Shown: positions 20,801 through 32,120 of the stretch, piece by piece
How positions within the stretch are numbered: the stretch's first letter is position 1
How the letters are laid out: every line of letters begins with the position of its first letter
The notes under the pieces: model-generated
The model's input: only the letters and a program-made list of their open reading frames with translations
Told to the model about the DNA's origin: nothing
The model's database searches: none
Source of the DNA: Rotaria sordida
Lineage: Eukaryota > Rotifera > Eurotatoria > Philodinida > Philodinidae
DNA length: 64,000 bases
NCBI GenBank assembly: GCA_905250125.1
Contig: CAJNOL010000085.1
Coordinates: forward strand, 104,520 to 168,519
Reading direction: 5' to 3'
Made by a program: the position numbers and the translations under genes

Positions 20801-23800
20801 CAATTGCAAAAATTAATTCTGACATATTAAATTGTGTGTCCAACGAATAGAGATGTGCGGAACCCAAGTTTTTCTGGTTCCAGTTTCGGTAAATTTTTTT
20901 TTCTAGTGATCACACGCATCTCAAGTATTGTCTCGTACAATGAGCATAAAGTAGTGCTACTCATAATTTTCCTACGAGTTTTACTGTTCGCCCTAAGTGA
21001 ACCGAACTCCTTCAACGTTTAATGTAACATGTTTTGAATCTTTGATTCACAGAAGTTTAGTTCACTTCAATCAACCAAATTACCTAGATTCACTCTAGAA
21101 TATTGTCTGAAGAGAATTCTAGGGACATTACTAAGAAATCTTTCGAAACTGAAAACTCATGGCTTTTTTTATGAATTTTTAAAACAGACATCTCAGATAG
21201 TATGCCTATATATATATCTCAAAAATTGTTATTTTACGAAAGTCAAATTTTCAAAAATAGAAGATCTCCTATATTCAAGCTTCTTAAGAAATTCTAATTG
21301 TTATTCTCTAAATATCTGAAATAATTAATAAATGAATTCATAAAATAGTAAACCTAGAATGATATATCATTTTCATTTCAAAATACAATTGTATTCTTTG
21401 AAAAATTTATATTTTAGTTCAAATTAACTAGACGTGATAAATCGATTCCAACGGATAATGGCAAAGATACACGAGAAACTAATCTTCAACCATTAAGATT
21501 CGATCGTATTGAAGAAATTAATTATTCATCAAATTTTAATGAAAAAGATAATGGCTCATATAGTTTAACATATTCACCTAATCTATTAAATGAAATAATT
21601 AATTATTATTCAAATAAATTCGATCGAATATATATATGGCTTGATAATGATTTCTATTCAATTGAACAACGTTTTCAATCAATAATTTATCCAAATCAAT
21701 GGAATAGTTTTTCAAATACTAATGAATGTCAAAAATTTATTTTAAATCAACAATTACAATATAATCCAAAGATATATTTAATTTCATCATATTATTCAGC
21801 TGAACAATTATTTACATATGAACATGTATCTAATATTCATGTAGCTTATTTATATTCAAAACAAATTGATATACCATCTCGATGGATAAATGTTTTTCCA
21901 AGAATACGAGGAATTTATAAAAATTTAGATTCACTTTTTGAACAAGTTAATTTTGATATAGCAACAAATATTGAATTATTACCATTTCAACATCAACAAC
22001 AAGTATGTACTTATAAAATTATTCTTTTTTTTTTTTATTAAATAACTTCTCCTTTTCATTTTCTTTTCGTTTTTGAAGGCACATGAAGATCCATTGCCAG
22101 TAACATTTTTAGATATAGATCAAGGTGGATTTAAACGTCAGCGATATTTAATTGAAATCGTACTTAAATTACCACGTACATTAGAAGCTAAACAAGAAAT
22201 GATTGATGAACTTCGTCGTGTATCAATTGACAACAATATATTTTTAAAACAGATTAATGATTTTGAACTAAATTATCATTCAAATGCAGCTATACAATGG
22301 TATACACGTGATTCTTTTCTTTATCGTATATTAAATCAAGCATTACGTTGTGAAGATATTGCATCAATAATAAAACATCGATTTTTTATTGCTGATTTAT
22401 ATCAAAACTTAGATGAACTTCATAATCACATAATTAGTTCATATAATAATTCGCAGCAGACTATATTAACATATTACCGAGGACAATCAATGTCATCATC
22501 GGAAATTGAGCAATTTAAACAACATGTTGGAAAACTTATATCAATTAATACATTTTTTTCTACGACATCATCACTTGATATTGCACTTGTGTTCGCTGGA
22601 GGATCGACACTTGAAGGTGTTACATCAAATAAACCAGTTATATTCAGTCTTGAAGTCAATCCACTTATTGAAAATACACGACCTTATGCTAATATTAGTT
22701 TTTATTCTGCTTATGAGGAAGAAGATGAAGTTTTATTTGCATTAGGTTCAGTATTTCGTATAGAAAAAGTTGATTTCTTATCTGTCAATGATAACATACA
22801 CGTGATACATTTAAAAATGATCGATGAAAGTGAATTACCAAAAGAATATATGACAAATGATTTTTCACAATTTGTTCCCGAACAATTAATTTCAGGTAAA
22901 ATAGAAAATTTATCAATATCACATAATGATTATTTTGTAAAAAAAAAAACTTTTTTCTATAGATCCAATTTATGCTCTTGTTGGTTTAACTTCTTTATTT
23001 CAAGTAAATGAACAATGTTCCCATATTAAATCTATACTCGAAGAAGTCGACGTTCAGTTTTTTGATAATACTGACGATTTAGATCACTATACAAAAACAA
23101 TGCAACGAATTCAATCTTTTGTCATTTTTATCGATAGTCAATTGCCTATTCCTGATCGAAATCAACAAATAAAATTAATTTCATATGCAGAGAATGACAT
23201 GCATTTTAACGATCTTATTTATGAATTATTGTATGAAATGCAAAACAGTAATAAGAAATCAAAAGAATATATTAAAGACTTATATATGAATGTAGCTAAT
23301 GTCTATCGCCCCTCAAGTAAGTAAACTTTACTATATAGATCTTCAAAACATGTATTGATCTACCAGTATTTTATCTCAAATCCCTTTTTAATACAAACAT
23401 ATAAAACAAAAGTAAAATTATAAAAAAGAGTAGATTCTATTTTATTTGAATAGATGAACATGCAATATAGAAAGTCGAAAACCTTCTAGTAAAAATTGTA
23501 GTTCTGCATTCTAAACTATAGAATGAATTTCAAGACTTATAGAGCCTCACGATATTTGCTGTTACTGCCGGTACAACACAGTTTTCAAATCTTTAGTTTT
23601 CTGTCAACATAATGGTTTCAAATAGGTCAATTATTTAGTGACGAAAGTGTCTTCCAAGTCTTTTGATGTAGATGACTTGATAAGATACAGAAACAATGCA
23701 CGGATACCCGTCAAAAGTTCATGCGACTCAGTGAACCATGGTGTGACTGAGGTTGCATAACGAGGACAAACTAAAGCTTTCAAAACTATGATCTATATGT

Positions 23801-26322
23801 GATGTGCAAAAAGTCAGCTTCCATTATAGCTCGTTTGATAACTTATTCGATAACTTATGAAACTCCACATTTGTGAAAGTAGAAAGCATGTGAGTCACAA
23901 AAACAGAGTAAGATCATACAGCAGAAATTGTTCCAATTTTTAGTACAGTATAAAATTAACGAATCTTCATATCTCTAAGGCCTTGTAGGCGAACTTTTAT
24001 TATACAATAGAAGACTTTTATAGATATTCGTTCTTTTCTCCTTAATCTTCACACCAAAAGAATCTAGCAATCAATTTCAATAGAATACGATCAATTTTAT
24101 TCATTTGACATTGTTCTGAAACCCATGGGTTTTTTCACGGCATGTACATGCATATTGATATGTAGCTTTATAAATTTCTTTCTTTGTTTCTATCCATTCT
24201 GTTTTCAGTGGTCCCTTCCAACGTGTACAGTTTTCACCACAGAGAGAGAACACAACGATAATGACTTAATCTGGATCAACATTCGTTTTATCAAGACCAA
24301 CAACAACTCCTCGACTTTCTTTATCTTCATTGTCTATTTTTAGTGATATGAGATCCGCAAACCCTTTGTTATGATCACTGAGAGAACAGCATTAGCAAGC
24401 TCATATCAGATCCGGTTTAGGAGTTTCTACTGAATAATTTTTAAATAAGAACATATGAATGTGACTGCATTGATGCGGATTTCTGTAAAAAGAAAACCAC
24501 ATGACTTTCATTAGCAAATGTTTTATAAGTGCCAGTGCGATAAAATCATTAGTCTTCGGGTAATCATTTGATATAGCTGACAAGACTTAGATGCTAGTGG
24601 CGATATATTCTGATACAATAATTTATATCACATTCCAGTTTAGGAGACTTTTGTTGTGAAAGAAAAATTATATGAATTTTGTGAATGATCTATAATCAAG
24701 ATAGGTGTCTGTTTCACTGCAGTAATTACACTTGTCCAGCTCTATGGAAGGACATGCCCTCGTAACCTCTTGAAAAAGCTATCTAACGAACTGTAAAAGA
24801 AACTAGTTCAAACTCTTGTCCAGAGAAATGACAAGAGAAAGAAGTGGTACTATACGCAAAATTAGAACGCTTTGTTCGTGTGGTCTTACACTCTTCTACT
24901 GATCTACATTCTTTTGACTTTGACGATTCTAAAGTTTCATACCTTGTTGAAAGAGCTATCTAACCAGTTCTGATAGAAGCTAGCTCCCTGCAGATCATAT
25001 CTAGACAATAGTTTTGAGAGCTTTAATATGTCTTCATTATCCAATCTCGCTCAGATCATTTCAGATATTGGAGTGCTACACTTTTTGCACCCCGTTCAAT
25101 TCTCCCAATATTTATCTAGATAGAAGCATAGTCTTACATAATGCCTTGATCAACTCTGATAGCTAAATAATATAGTTTTACGACTAATCCATGTTCAAAA
25201 AAATTCTCATAAATTCCTTGAACTCATTACCAACATATTTGCTAGCTTGAACACTTTCATTCAATATATCATTGGTGCTGGTGAATATATAGTGAATAAT
25301 TTCAATGAGCTGCATCAGGTTCCTCTACACCAGCATTCTTTTTAGGTGACCTATGCCGATACGAGCGGCATACCTAAGAGAAATCTTTACCTCTTCTCTA
25401 AGAGATTTCTCATCGAACCAGGAGTGTCCCGAGTGTGAAGAGGAGTCAGAGGTGACTTCCTACTCAATCTTGAATTATTTTCGTTTTTCATCAGTGAAAC
25501 TGAACGATTTTCCTCTTTTTCTTTCTTCACTAATCCCCGCAACATGAGTTGATACCGCACAACGTTGTGAGCCCTACCTTCTCTCAGTAGTCAAACCCTA
25601 CCACCGAATCTTGATGACTTCGGGACGTCTCTGCATCTGATCATGTCAATAACCTTGAATCACTCAGTTTCGTTTGATTCTAGTTAAAAAGGACAGAATT
25701 TGAGTCTCTAAGCTATAGACAATTTCAACGATATTATCGAACTAAATGAAAAGAAAGTTACGATCGCTTCATAATTGAAAGTCCTCTTTTTTTTAATTAT
25801 TTATTTTCATGAATTTTTCCTTCAGACAAAACTACCTTTTACGTTCAACTTCTGCTTTCGTCAACTTCGAAAAAGAAATCTGAAGAAGAATTTAAAACAA
25901 AATTTTCATCATCATCAATAATCACTTTTTATCAAACAGAGCCATGTATCTATTTTCTTGAATCTATAAGTGAACCATCCAAAATAGGCAATGGTATACT
26001 TATTCTTCAATCGGATGATACTAATATCGATAATATAATCGATCGATTTGAACAGATTGATTCCATAAAACATATGTACATATGTTCAAAAAATGCTTTT
26101 AATATTCAATATCGAAGAATTATTCATGGAAAATTCTACAATGAAAACGATTTATATGCACAACTCTACTCTGATAATTTGTCTCATTCATTTATAAAAG
26201 CTAATGAACAAATTGATTTATATAAAAATAAAAATGAAGCCAATCGATATTTTCTACAAATGGAACAATTCTATAAACTTATGAAAGAATATCAAAATCA
26301 AGAAATAGATCCTCTGGAGTGA
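17821..26322 (+). CDS. Multidomain mono-ADP-ribosyltransferase (ART), 1,104 aa
   Basis: Seven exons: 17821-18285, 18344-18428, 18487-18998, 21418-22002, 22079-22895, 22963-23316 and 25826-26322. They total 3,315 bases with phases closing at every join. Exon 5 encodes the ART catalytic domain with the arginine-specific R-S-ExE triad: Arg683 in YYRGQ, Ser710 in FFSTT, and Glu764-Asp-Glu766 in EEEDEVLF. The preceding helical block is of the WYTRDSFLYRILNQALR type. Such enzymes transfer ADP-ribose from NAD to target side chains. Exon 4 and, more weakly, exons 1, 6 and 7 resemble the alpha/beta domain usually found before the ART domain in rotifer proteins. No signal peptide is seen, so a cytosolic location is likely. 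Introns 3 and 6 are about 2.4-2.5 kb, against 58-76 bases for the others. A split into two genes at intron 3 is possible but the phase argues against it. Confidence 0.78.
19245..19655 (+). repeat. Inverted-repeat arm, right of ART exons 1-3
   Basis: Counterpart of the arm at 16923-17340 in opposite orientation, about 70 percent similar by eye. Together they bracket exons 1 to 3. Confidence 0.7.
20169..20311. mobile_element. hAT-type MITE, 143 bp
   Basis: The ends CAGGGGCGTAACTA and TAGTTACGCTCCTG form near-perfect inverted repeats. They are flanked by the exact 8-bp duplication ACGTATTC at 20161-20168 and 20312-20319. There is no coding capacity. Its termini differ from the larger hAT element at 12115, so it is a different family. 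Confidence 0.93.
23317..25825. other. Large intron 6 of the ART gene (2.5 kb)
   Basis: Bounded by GTAAGT and TTCCTTCAG. Parts, especially 24.7-25.7 kb, look less A+T-rich than neighbouring introns and carry short frames with Cys or Pro content (for example 25353-25547). No protein family or transposon end could be recognised. A decayed insertion is the likeliest content. Confidence 0.45.
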
Positions 26323-26340
26323 TAACACGAAATAACTTAT

Positions 26341-26346
26341 AATAAA
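26341..26346 (+). terminator. Poly(A) signal of the ART gene
   Basis: AATAAA 18 bases after the stop codon and about 100 bases before the acceptor of the next gene. Confidence 0.6.
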
Positions 26347-26440
26347 CAATCCGATGAAAAAACTACATTGATTTTTCTTTTTTTTCTTTCATGTTGTTTT
26401 ACTTATCATATTATTTGAAAAGATTTAATATGGTTTTTTT

Positions 26441-26445
26441 TTCAG
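26441..26445 (+). promoter_or_regulatory. Candidate trans-splice acceptor of the 192-aa gene
   Basis: A long T tract followed by TTCAG, ending 18 bases before the start codon and 123 bases after the stop of the ART gene. This spacing resembles downstream genes of trans-spliced operons. Confidence 0.5.
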
Positions 26446-26463
26446 ATTATAAAAGAATTCTAA

Positions 26464-27042
26464 ATGGATAAGAGATATTTTATTATTATTGATGGAACGG
26501 TGGAGTCTCAAGCACCTTTTTTCGCTCAAAATCCTATATTTCAAACATGGTTACGTGCTTATAATAATGTACCTGAAGCCTTAAAATTTATATCTCAAAT
26601 AAAATTACCATATAGTATAAATGTATATCTAGCAAGAGATAATATTTTTGATGATGGTTTACCATCAAATATAAATGGTCAAATACCTACTCTTATTCAA
26701 ACTTTAAATGATTTACAGACAGTTCATCTTGTTACTATATTTACTCCCAATATAAGTACTGATAATCAACCACAAATTCGTGCCGTTACTTATCCAAGAT
26801 TGATAAAAGACGTCATTTCAGTGGTCGATTTACATGGATATATGTGTTTAGAAGGTACATCCTATTTTGACCAGGAAATATCTCGTTGTATTGTTACAAA
26901 AGAAGCACATCTTACACAAAATTTAAGTCAAAATAGAGAAGAATTAATGAAATATTTGGCAAGAGTTCATAATGATCGACAACAAATACTAAATGTTATA
27001 GTAGAAGAACATTTTAATAAGCCCAGTGAAGAATCACAATAA
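26464..27042 (+). CDS. 192-aa protein related to the accessory domain of rotifer ART proteins
   Basis: Single exon of 193 codons including the stop, same strand as the ART gene and only 141 bases after it. The order of segments resembles the ART accessory domain: a beta strand (YFIIID), a helix ending EALKFIS, a hydrophobic strand (INVYLA), LIQTLNDL followed by a strand (VHLVTIF), and a helix after TYPRLIKDVISVV. No catalytic ART motifs are present. It is probably a stand-alone copy of that domain, but this fold match is by eye and no function is claimed. Being short and adjacent, it could be co-transcribed with the ART gene. Confidence 0.65.
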   Translation: MDKRYFIIIDGTVESQAPFFAQNPIFQTWLRAYNNVPEALKFISQIKLPYSINVYLARDNIFDDGLPSNINGQIPTLIQTLNDLQTVHLVTIFTPNISTDNQPQIRAVTYPRLIKDVISVVDLHGYMCLEGTSYFDQEISRCIVTKEAHLTQNLSQNREELMKYLARVHNDRQQILNVIVEEHFNKPSEESQ

Positions 27043-28696
27043 ACTGTCATTGATTTACATTTTGTTATATCGACGATAAATAATATTTATTTTGAACAGC
27101 ATTTTTACCGTCCATTAATTGAGATGTATGAATGTGTTGTATTATTATTTTTGTTTAAAACTTATGAGGTTATGATATTCTTCTAAGACAAAGAACTAAA
27201 TTACATTCTAATCTTCTAAACGTGTGACGAGTTTATAGTATAAGTTATAACAAACAAAAGGCGTTTTGTGAGACTCGTTTAGAGTAATATTAGTTTTTTT
27301 TTCGACTAGTTCTTCTCATCATAAGAAAATAGGGCATTTTTTGAGAAAGTTTTAATAGTCATCTTGGACAAATTTCAATATATACATTAAAAAAAAAGTA
27401 ACCAGTGATATCATTCATTATAGTTGTTATAATACCATAATATTAGTAATTAAACTCTTCTTTTGTTAGTACAGAGACAAATCTTTGACGGATCCACTTT
27501 TATATAGAACATAAAAACTAACAGCGGCATCAAGATTTTCGCCCTAGGAAAACGATTGAGTACGCCTGAGACTTTCTATACGACCACGGTTAACAACAAC
27601 TTAAAAGTTGTTAGAGCAATTCCTGTAAGATTAAAATGTAAAACATAATGTAGTTGCTGTTACTAATTACAGAGAAATCGTTTTTTTTTCTATCTATTTT
27701 GAAACATAATTCTTCCCCATCTTTCTACTTAATCCTTAATAAATGCAATAAGGAAGTAATTTATACATTATAATGTGATGTTACTGATATACTCTCCATG
27801 ATTGTATATTAATAACGTTTGTCACAGCCTGTGACACGAGGCGGGAGGGAAGCATTGCTAAGGTGTTTGTCACGGTCTGTGATGAAGGAGCGACATTGTT
27901 AAGTATGTCTGTGCGAGGAGAAAAGGGTTCAAAGTTCTACATCTACACATCAACATTCCTTGTAGATCATATTTCATAAAAAAAAAAATTTCGAGGTGCT
28001 CAACCTTCTGTGGCACTGACACAAACAGAAATTTATAGTAATTAATTCAGCATACTCTGCTACTAGTGTATATGATGTATTACAGCTACTCAAATATGTT
28101 AGGATATTGTTAAGTAATTATTAAGTACTTGAGTGCAAAGACTTCGAGGTACTTATTCAGCTGTTTAATTGAAACAGTTTTACAGTGTAAATACATTAAC
28201 CGTATCTTTTTTGTACCATGCATTGAATACGTTTGTAATCGATGCTTAATTAAGTATTTAAACAAGAAATCGAGATTAAGAAAAAAAAATTTAGCTCATT
28301 TTGACTGTCATTTTTATTATGAAAGAAAATATGTTCTCTATTATCTTTAATAAGAAGCTCATAACTTCATTGTTTATACACATATCTTTTTCTCTGATTA
28401 TTCTAGGAAATTTTTATTATAAGAAAATTGTGTTATTTTGATGTAATTTATCATTATTATTTTTGTTTCATATTTCTAATAAATTTTTGATACTTGATAA
28501 ATTTTAATACGAGAATGTTCTAAATGACTTGATCAAGAAAATCATATACAATAGAAATATGACAAAAATCGACGTCTAGCGACTCCCATCAAAACTCTTC
28601 GACTACTGAATTATTAAATCTCCAATGGTAAATGTGATTATGTAAGAAAATTTATTATTGTATAAATTTTTCTTTATTTTTATTATTAATTTAATT
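27043..28696. other. Intergenic between the 192-aa gene and XPC
   Basis: A+T-rich, no gene accepted. It contains a short imperfect tandem repeat at 27817-27906. The open frame at 28129-28350 has no support. Confidence 0.55.
27817..27906. repeat. Imperfect tandem repeat with palindromic core
   Basis: Two units of roughly 42-48 bases begin GTTTGTCACAGCCTGTGA and GTTTGTCACGGTCTGTGA. Each carries a TCAC-N5-GTGA palindrome and later a GCATTGCTAAG or ACATTGTTAAG block. The repeat is G+C-richer than its surroundings. Confidence 0.6.
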
Positions 28697-31600
28697 ATGA
28701 GTGGTTTAAGAAAATCATCACGAATACGTAAACCTATAACAACAATAGACCAAAATCTTGACGATGAAGAAGATGAACAAGTATTTGTTACACCAAAATC
28801 AAAAAAAACTACTCAAACAATAGCATCAACTAAACGTTCATCAACGGATGATTATGATGAACAAGAAACAATAATACCGAAAAAAAGACAAAAGAAAAAA
28901 TCATCATCATCATCATCATCAACAACAACTACAAAAACATCACCATATTTTAATAAAAAATCAACAACAAAGAAAACTACTACAAAATCAAAAGACAAAA
29001 AAAAGATTGAAAAAACAAATAATCAAAGTATTGATGAAAATGCAACATTATCTAATGATACTACTAATCTAACAACAACAACAAGTAAGTTTAAATTAAG
29101 ATTAAATATAAATTAATTGAATATCATTTAATTAGCAACAACACCAAACGATGAGAATAATACAGATTCCGATGATGATGATGACGATGATGATGATGCA
29201 TGGGAAAATGTTCATTCAAAACCTAATGAAGAAGTTACTATTCAAAAAGTAATAAATAATAAATATATATTTTTCTAAATCTTCTCAAAAAAAACCAATT
29301 CTATTCTTAGTTACTTAAAGAACGTGAAGAAAATCAATCAAATAAAATTAATGATGAAGTTGAAGTAAATTTAACTAGTGAGGAAGTTGCTGCAACTCAA
29401 AGTAAACGAAAAAAAAATCTCAATTCTAAAGAACATCAATTAGAACTTTATTTAAAACGTGTATTAAAAAAAAATTTTTTACAAAAACATAAACATCATA
29501 TTGTTTGTAATCTTGGTCATGGTTTTCATTTAATAAAAACATATATAAATAATCAAGAATTGAATTCACTTATGTTTTCATTATTTGATGAATCAATAAC
29601 AAAAACACTTATTTATAATAGTAAAACAACAAATATGAATGATATACATCGACTTGTTAAATATTTTAATGAAATTTTTATTCTTATTGATAAACCATCA
29701 AATGATATACAAGAAAATCAACCAATAACAATGAAAAAATTACATCAAGCTATGAGTGAACATCTTACTAATACTTTATCACCTATACGAGTTATTCTTT
29801 TTGCTATATATGTTCGTCTTCTTCAATATGAATGTCGATTAGTATTTGCTGCTGATTTACCACCAATTAGACCACGACAAGAAAAAGATGAAAAATTTCA
29901 TATACCACATGGTAGTCTTATAAAAAATATTAAGAAAAGAAAATCAACTATATCCGATGATGATAATAGTAATAGTAATAGTAATGAAGATACATCACGT
30001 CTTCATTCACATGATCATTCATCTGATTTATCTCGTATTGTTTCTTCAAATTCTTCAGAAATAGTTAAAAATAATCAAGCTATTTCACCACCAACAACAA
30101 CGACAACAAATTCTAAACAATTAAAATCTAAAATAAAAACACGTTCTTTAATGCCTCGATATTATTGGATTGAACTTTTTATTGAAACAATAGATGATGG
30201 TTATATTCCAATAGATATTTTTACATCAAAAATAAATTCTATAAAAGATTTTGAAGTTAATATTAAATTTCCAATGCTTTATGTATGGGCATTTGATACT
30301 GATTTATCTAGTTTATATGCTAAAGATGTAACAAAAAGATATTCACAAAAATGGTTAACAACACCTTATCGTACATCACATATTGAACATAAAACAAATG
30401 GTGATTCAAAATGGTATGAAAAATTAATGAAAAAATATCAACCAAAAGATAAAAGAAAATCAACATATTCTCAAGTTGAAAATAAACAAATTGAAAGTTT
30501 GTAAATTAATTTAATTTAATTTAATTTAATTTATTCTTGTCTTCAAAAAGATCAATTAGCTCAACAACCAATTCCACAATCAAAAGCCGAATTAAATGGA
30601 CATCCATTATATGTATTAAAATCTAAATTACTTAAATTTGAAGGAATTTATCCAAATGATACACCACCAATTGGATGGTTTAAAGTAAGGAAATTAAATT
30701 TGTTCCATAATAAGTACTTGAGATTGATTTATGAAGGTTAAATAAATCGATATTTAATATATTCCTATTTGAAAGAATTAACAAGAGCAATGTAAGAGTA
30801 ACATCAGTTAGATTGCTGATATTAACTAGGAACTGCATTTAAGTACAATAACTAGTAATATAAAGGATAGGGAGGCGATAGTAAGTTTACAACACATAGG
30901 CAGATAAATATGCATGGCGTTTCGATAACGATCATCAAACTGCAAATTATTTATATCAATTTGATCCAAAAGTAAAGGTCTTTAGTCGCAAATCTATTCT
31001 AGATTTGTTGCACTCCTACATGTTAGTCTTAAAATATTTTGAACGAGCATTGAAAGTTAGTGGATGTAGGTGCGGATTAAGATACACAAAAGATCATCAC
31101 TTACATTGAAATTCACACATCCGCAACGAATTGTCTGGTCATCATCCTAGTAAATAACATGTGTTTAAGAATAAGATCATATTGACCTGTTAGAACTTAA
31201 AAATATATCAAATACTCTATTGTTTCTTGATTTATATTAAGAATATTTAAACATATTTTCAAAATGAAACTACTTAATACTTTTCATATATATTAAACAA
31301 AAAATTTTAATTTTTAGGAAGAACCAATTTATTCTCGAGATAATATTCATATTTTACGGTCAAAACAAACTTGGCTTAAAGAAGCTCGACAAGTCAATCA
31401 AGGTGAAGAACCATACAAAATTGTTGACGGACGAATAAAAAATGTTAGTCTTCATTTAGGAATATTTTTTTTTGTTTATTATTATTTACTTGTCATTTTT
31501 AGATTGATCGTAAAATGGGTGTAACAATAAGACCTGAATTAGAATTATTTGGTGAATGGCAAACATCAGAATATATTCCACCAGTAGCAAAAGATGGTAT

Positions 31601-32120
31601 TGTACCATGTAATGAATATGGAAATGTTGATTTATTTAAACCGGAAATGTTACCACATGGTTGTGTTCATATTGTTGAACCAAATGCAGCTCGACTTAGT
31701 AAAAAATTAGGAATTAATTATGCTGAAGCAATTACTGGTAAATAATTAATAAAAGAATTCTTTAAAAAAAAAACTAAAGAATGTTTTTTTTTTCTTGAAA
31801 TTTAATTAGGTTTTGATGCACATGGTGGTGGATCTCATCCAGTAATGGAAGGTATTGTTATATGTAAAGAATATGAACAAACTTTACGTGATGCAATTGA
31901 ACAACAAAAACAAATAACTATTGAAAAAGAAATTAAGAAAAAAGAAGAACGAATTTATAAAAATTGGAGAAAACTTATTCGAGGTTTAATTATTAAACAA
32001 AATCTTGCAAAAAAATATGCTGATGATGATATTGATGGAACAGAAATGGCAACTGATGCAAAATATCAATGGCCCGTATTACCAAAAGAAGATCACGATA
32101 ATAATGAAGACTTCATGTAA
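28697..32120 (+). CDS. XPC: XPC/Rad4 nucleotide-excision repair damage sensor, 830 aa
   Basis: Seven exons: 28697-29084, 29136-29248, 29311-30496, 30551-30684, 31318-31443, 31503-31737 and 31810-32120. They total 2,493 bases in phase. XPC detects helix-distorting lesions and starts global-genome nucleotide-excision repair in the nucleus. The N-terminus (residues 1-170) is basic, Ser/Thr-rich and disordered, with an acidic Asp run ending in AWENV. The transglutaminase-like Rad4 domain spans about 200-560 and includes RYYWIELFIE and DVTKRYSQKW. BHD1 contains HPLYVLKSKLLKFEGIYP; BHD2 and BHD3 contain EEPIYSRDNIHILRS, LFGEWQTSEYIPP, NEYGNVDLF and GFDAHGG. The human protein is somewhat longer, mostly in disordered regions. 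The donor of exon 3 (GTTTGT) was chosen over a nearby GTAAAT because only it keeps the frame. AATAAA lies at 32213-32218. Confidence 0.95.
30685..31317. other. XPC intron 4 (633 bp) with a dispersed repeat
   Basis: Much longer than the other XPC introns (51-72 bases). The segment about 30925-31020 matches 42515-42635, sharing TGCAAATTATTTAT and AAATCTATTCTAGATTTGT. The excess length is therefore probably transposon-derived. Confidence 0.65.

Larger units (their letters stand above)
18999..21417. other. Large intron 3 of the ART gene (2.4 kb)
   Basis: Bounded by GTATAT and TATTTTAG. It holds the right inverted-repeat arm (19245-19655) and a 143-bp hAT-type MITE. No exon was recognised. Removing these does not reduce it to the usual tiny intron, so older insertions are likely. 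Confidence 0.6.

Noticed and set aside
20820-21030. Possible small transposon starting TAGAGATGTGCGG
   Set aside because: The start resembles known MITE ends, but I found no matching inverted end or target duplication.
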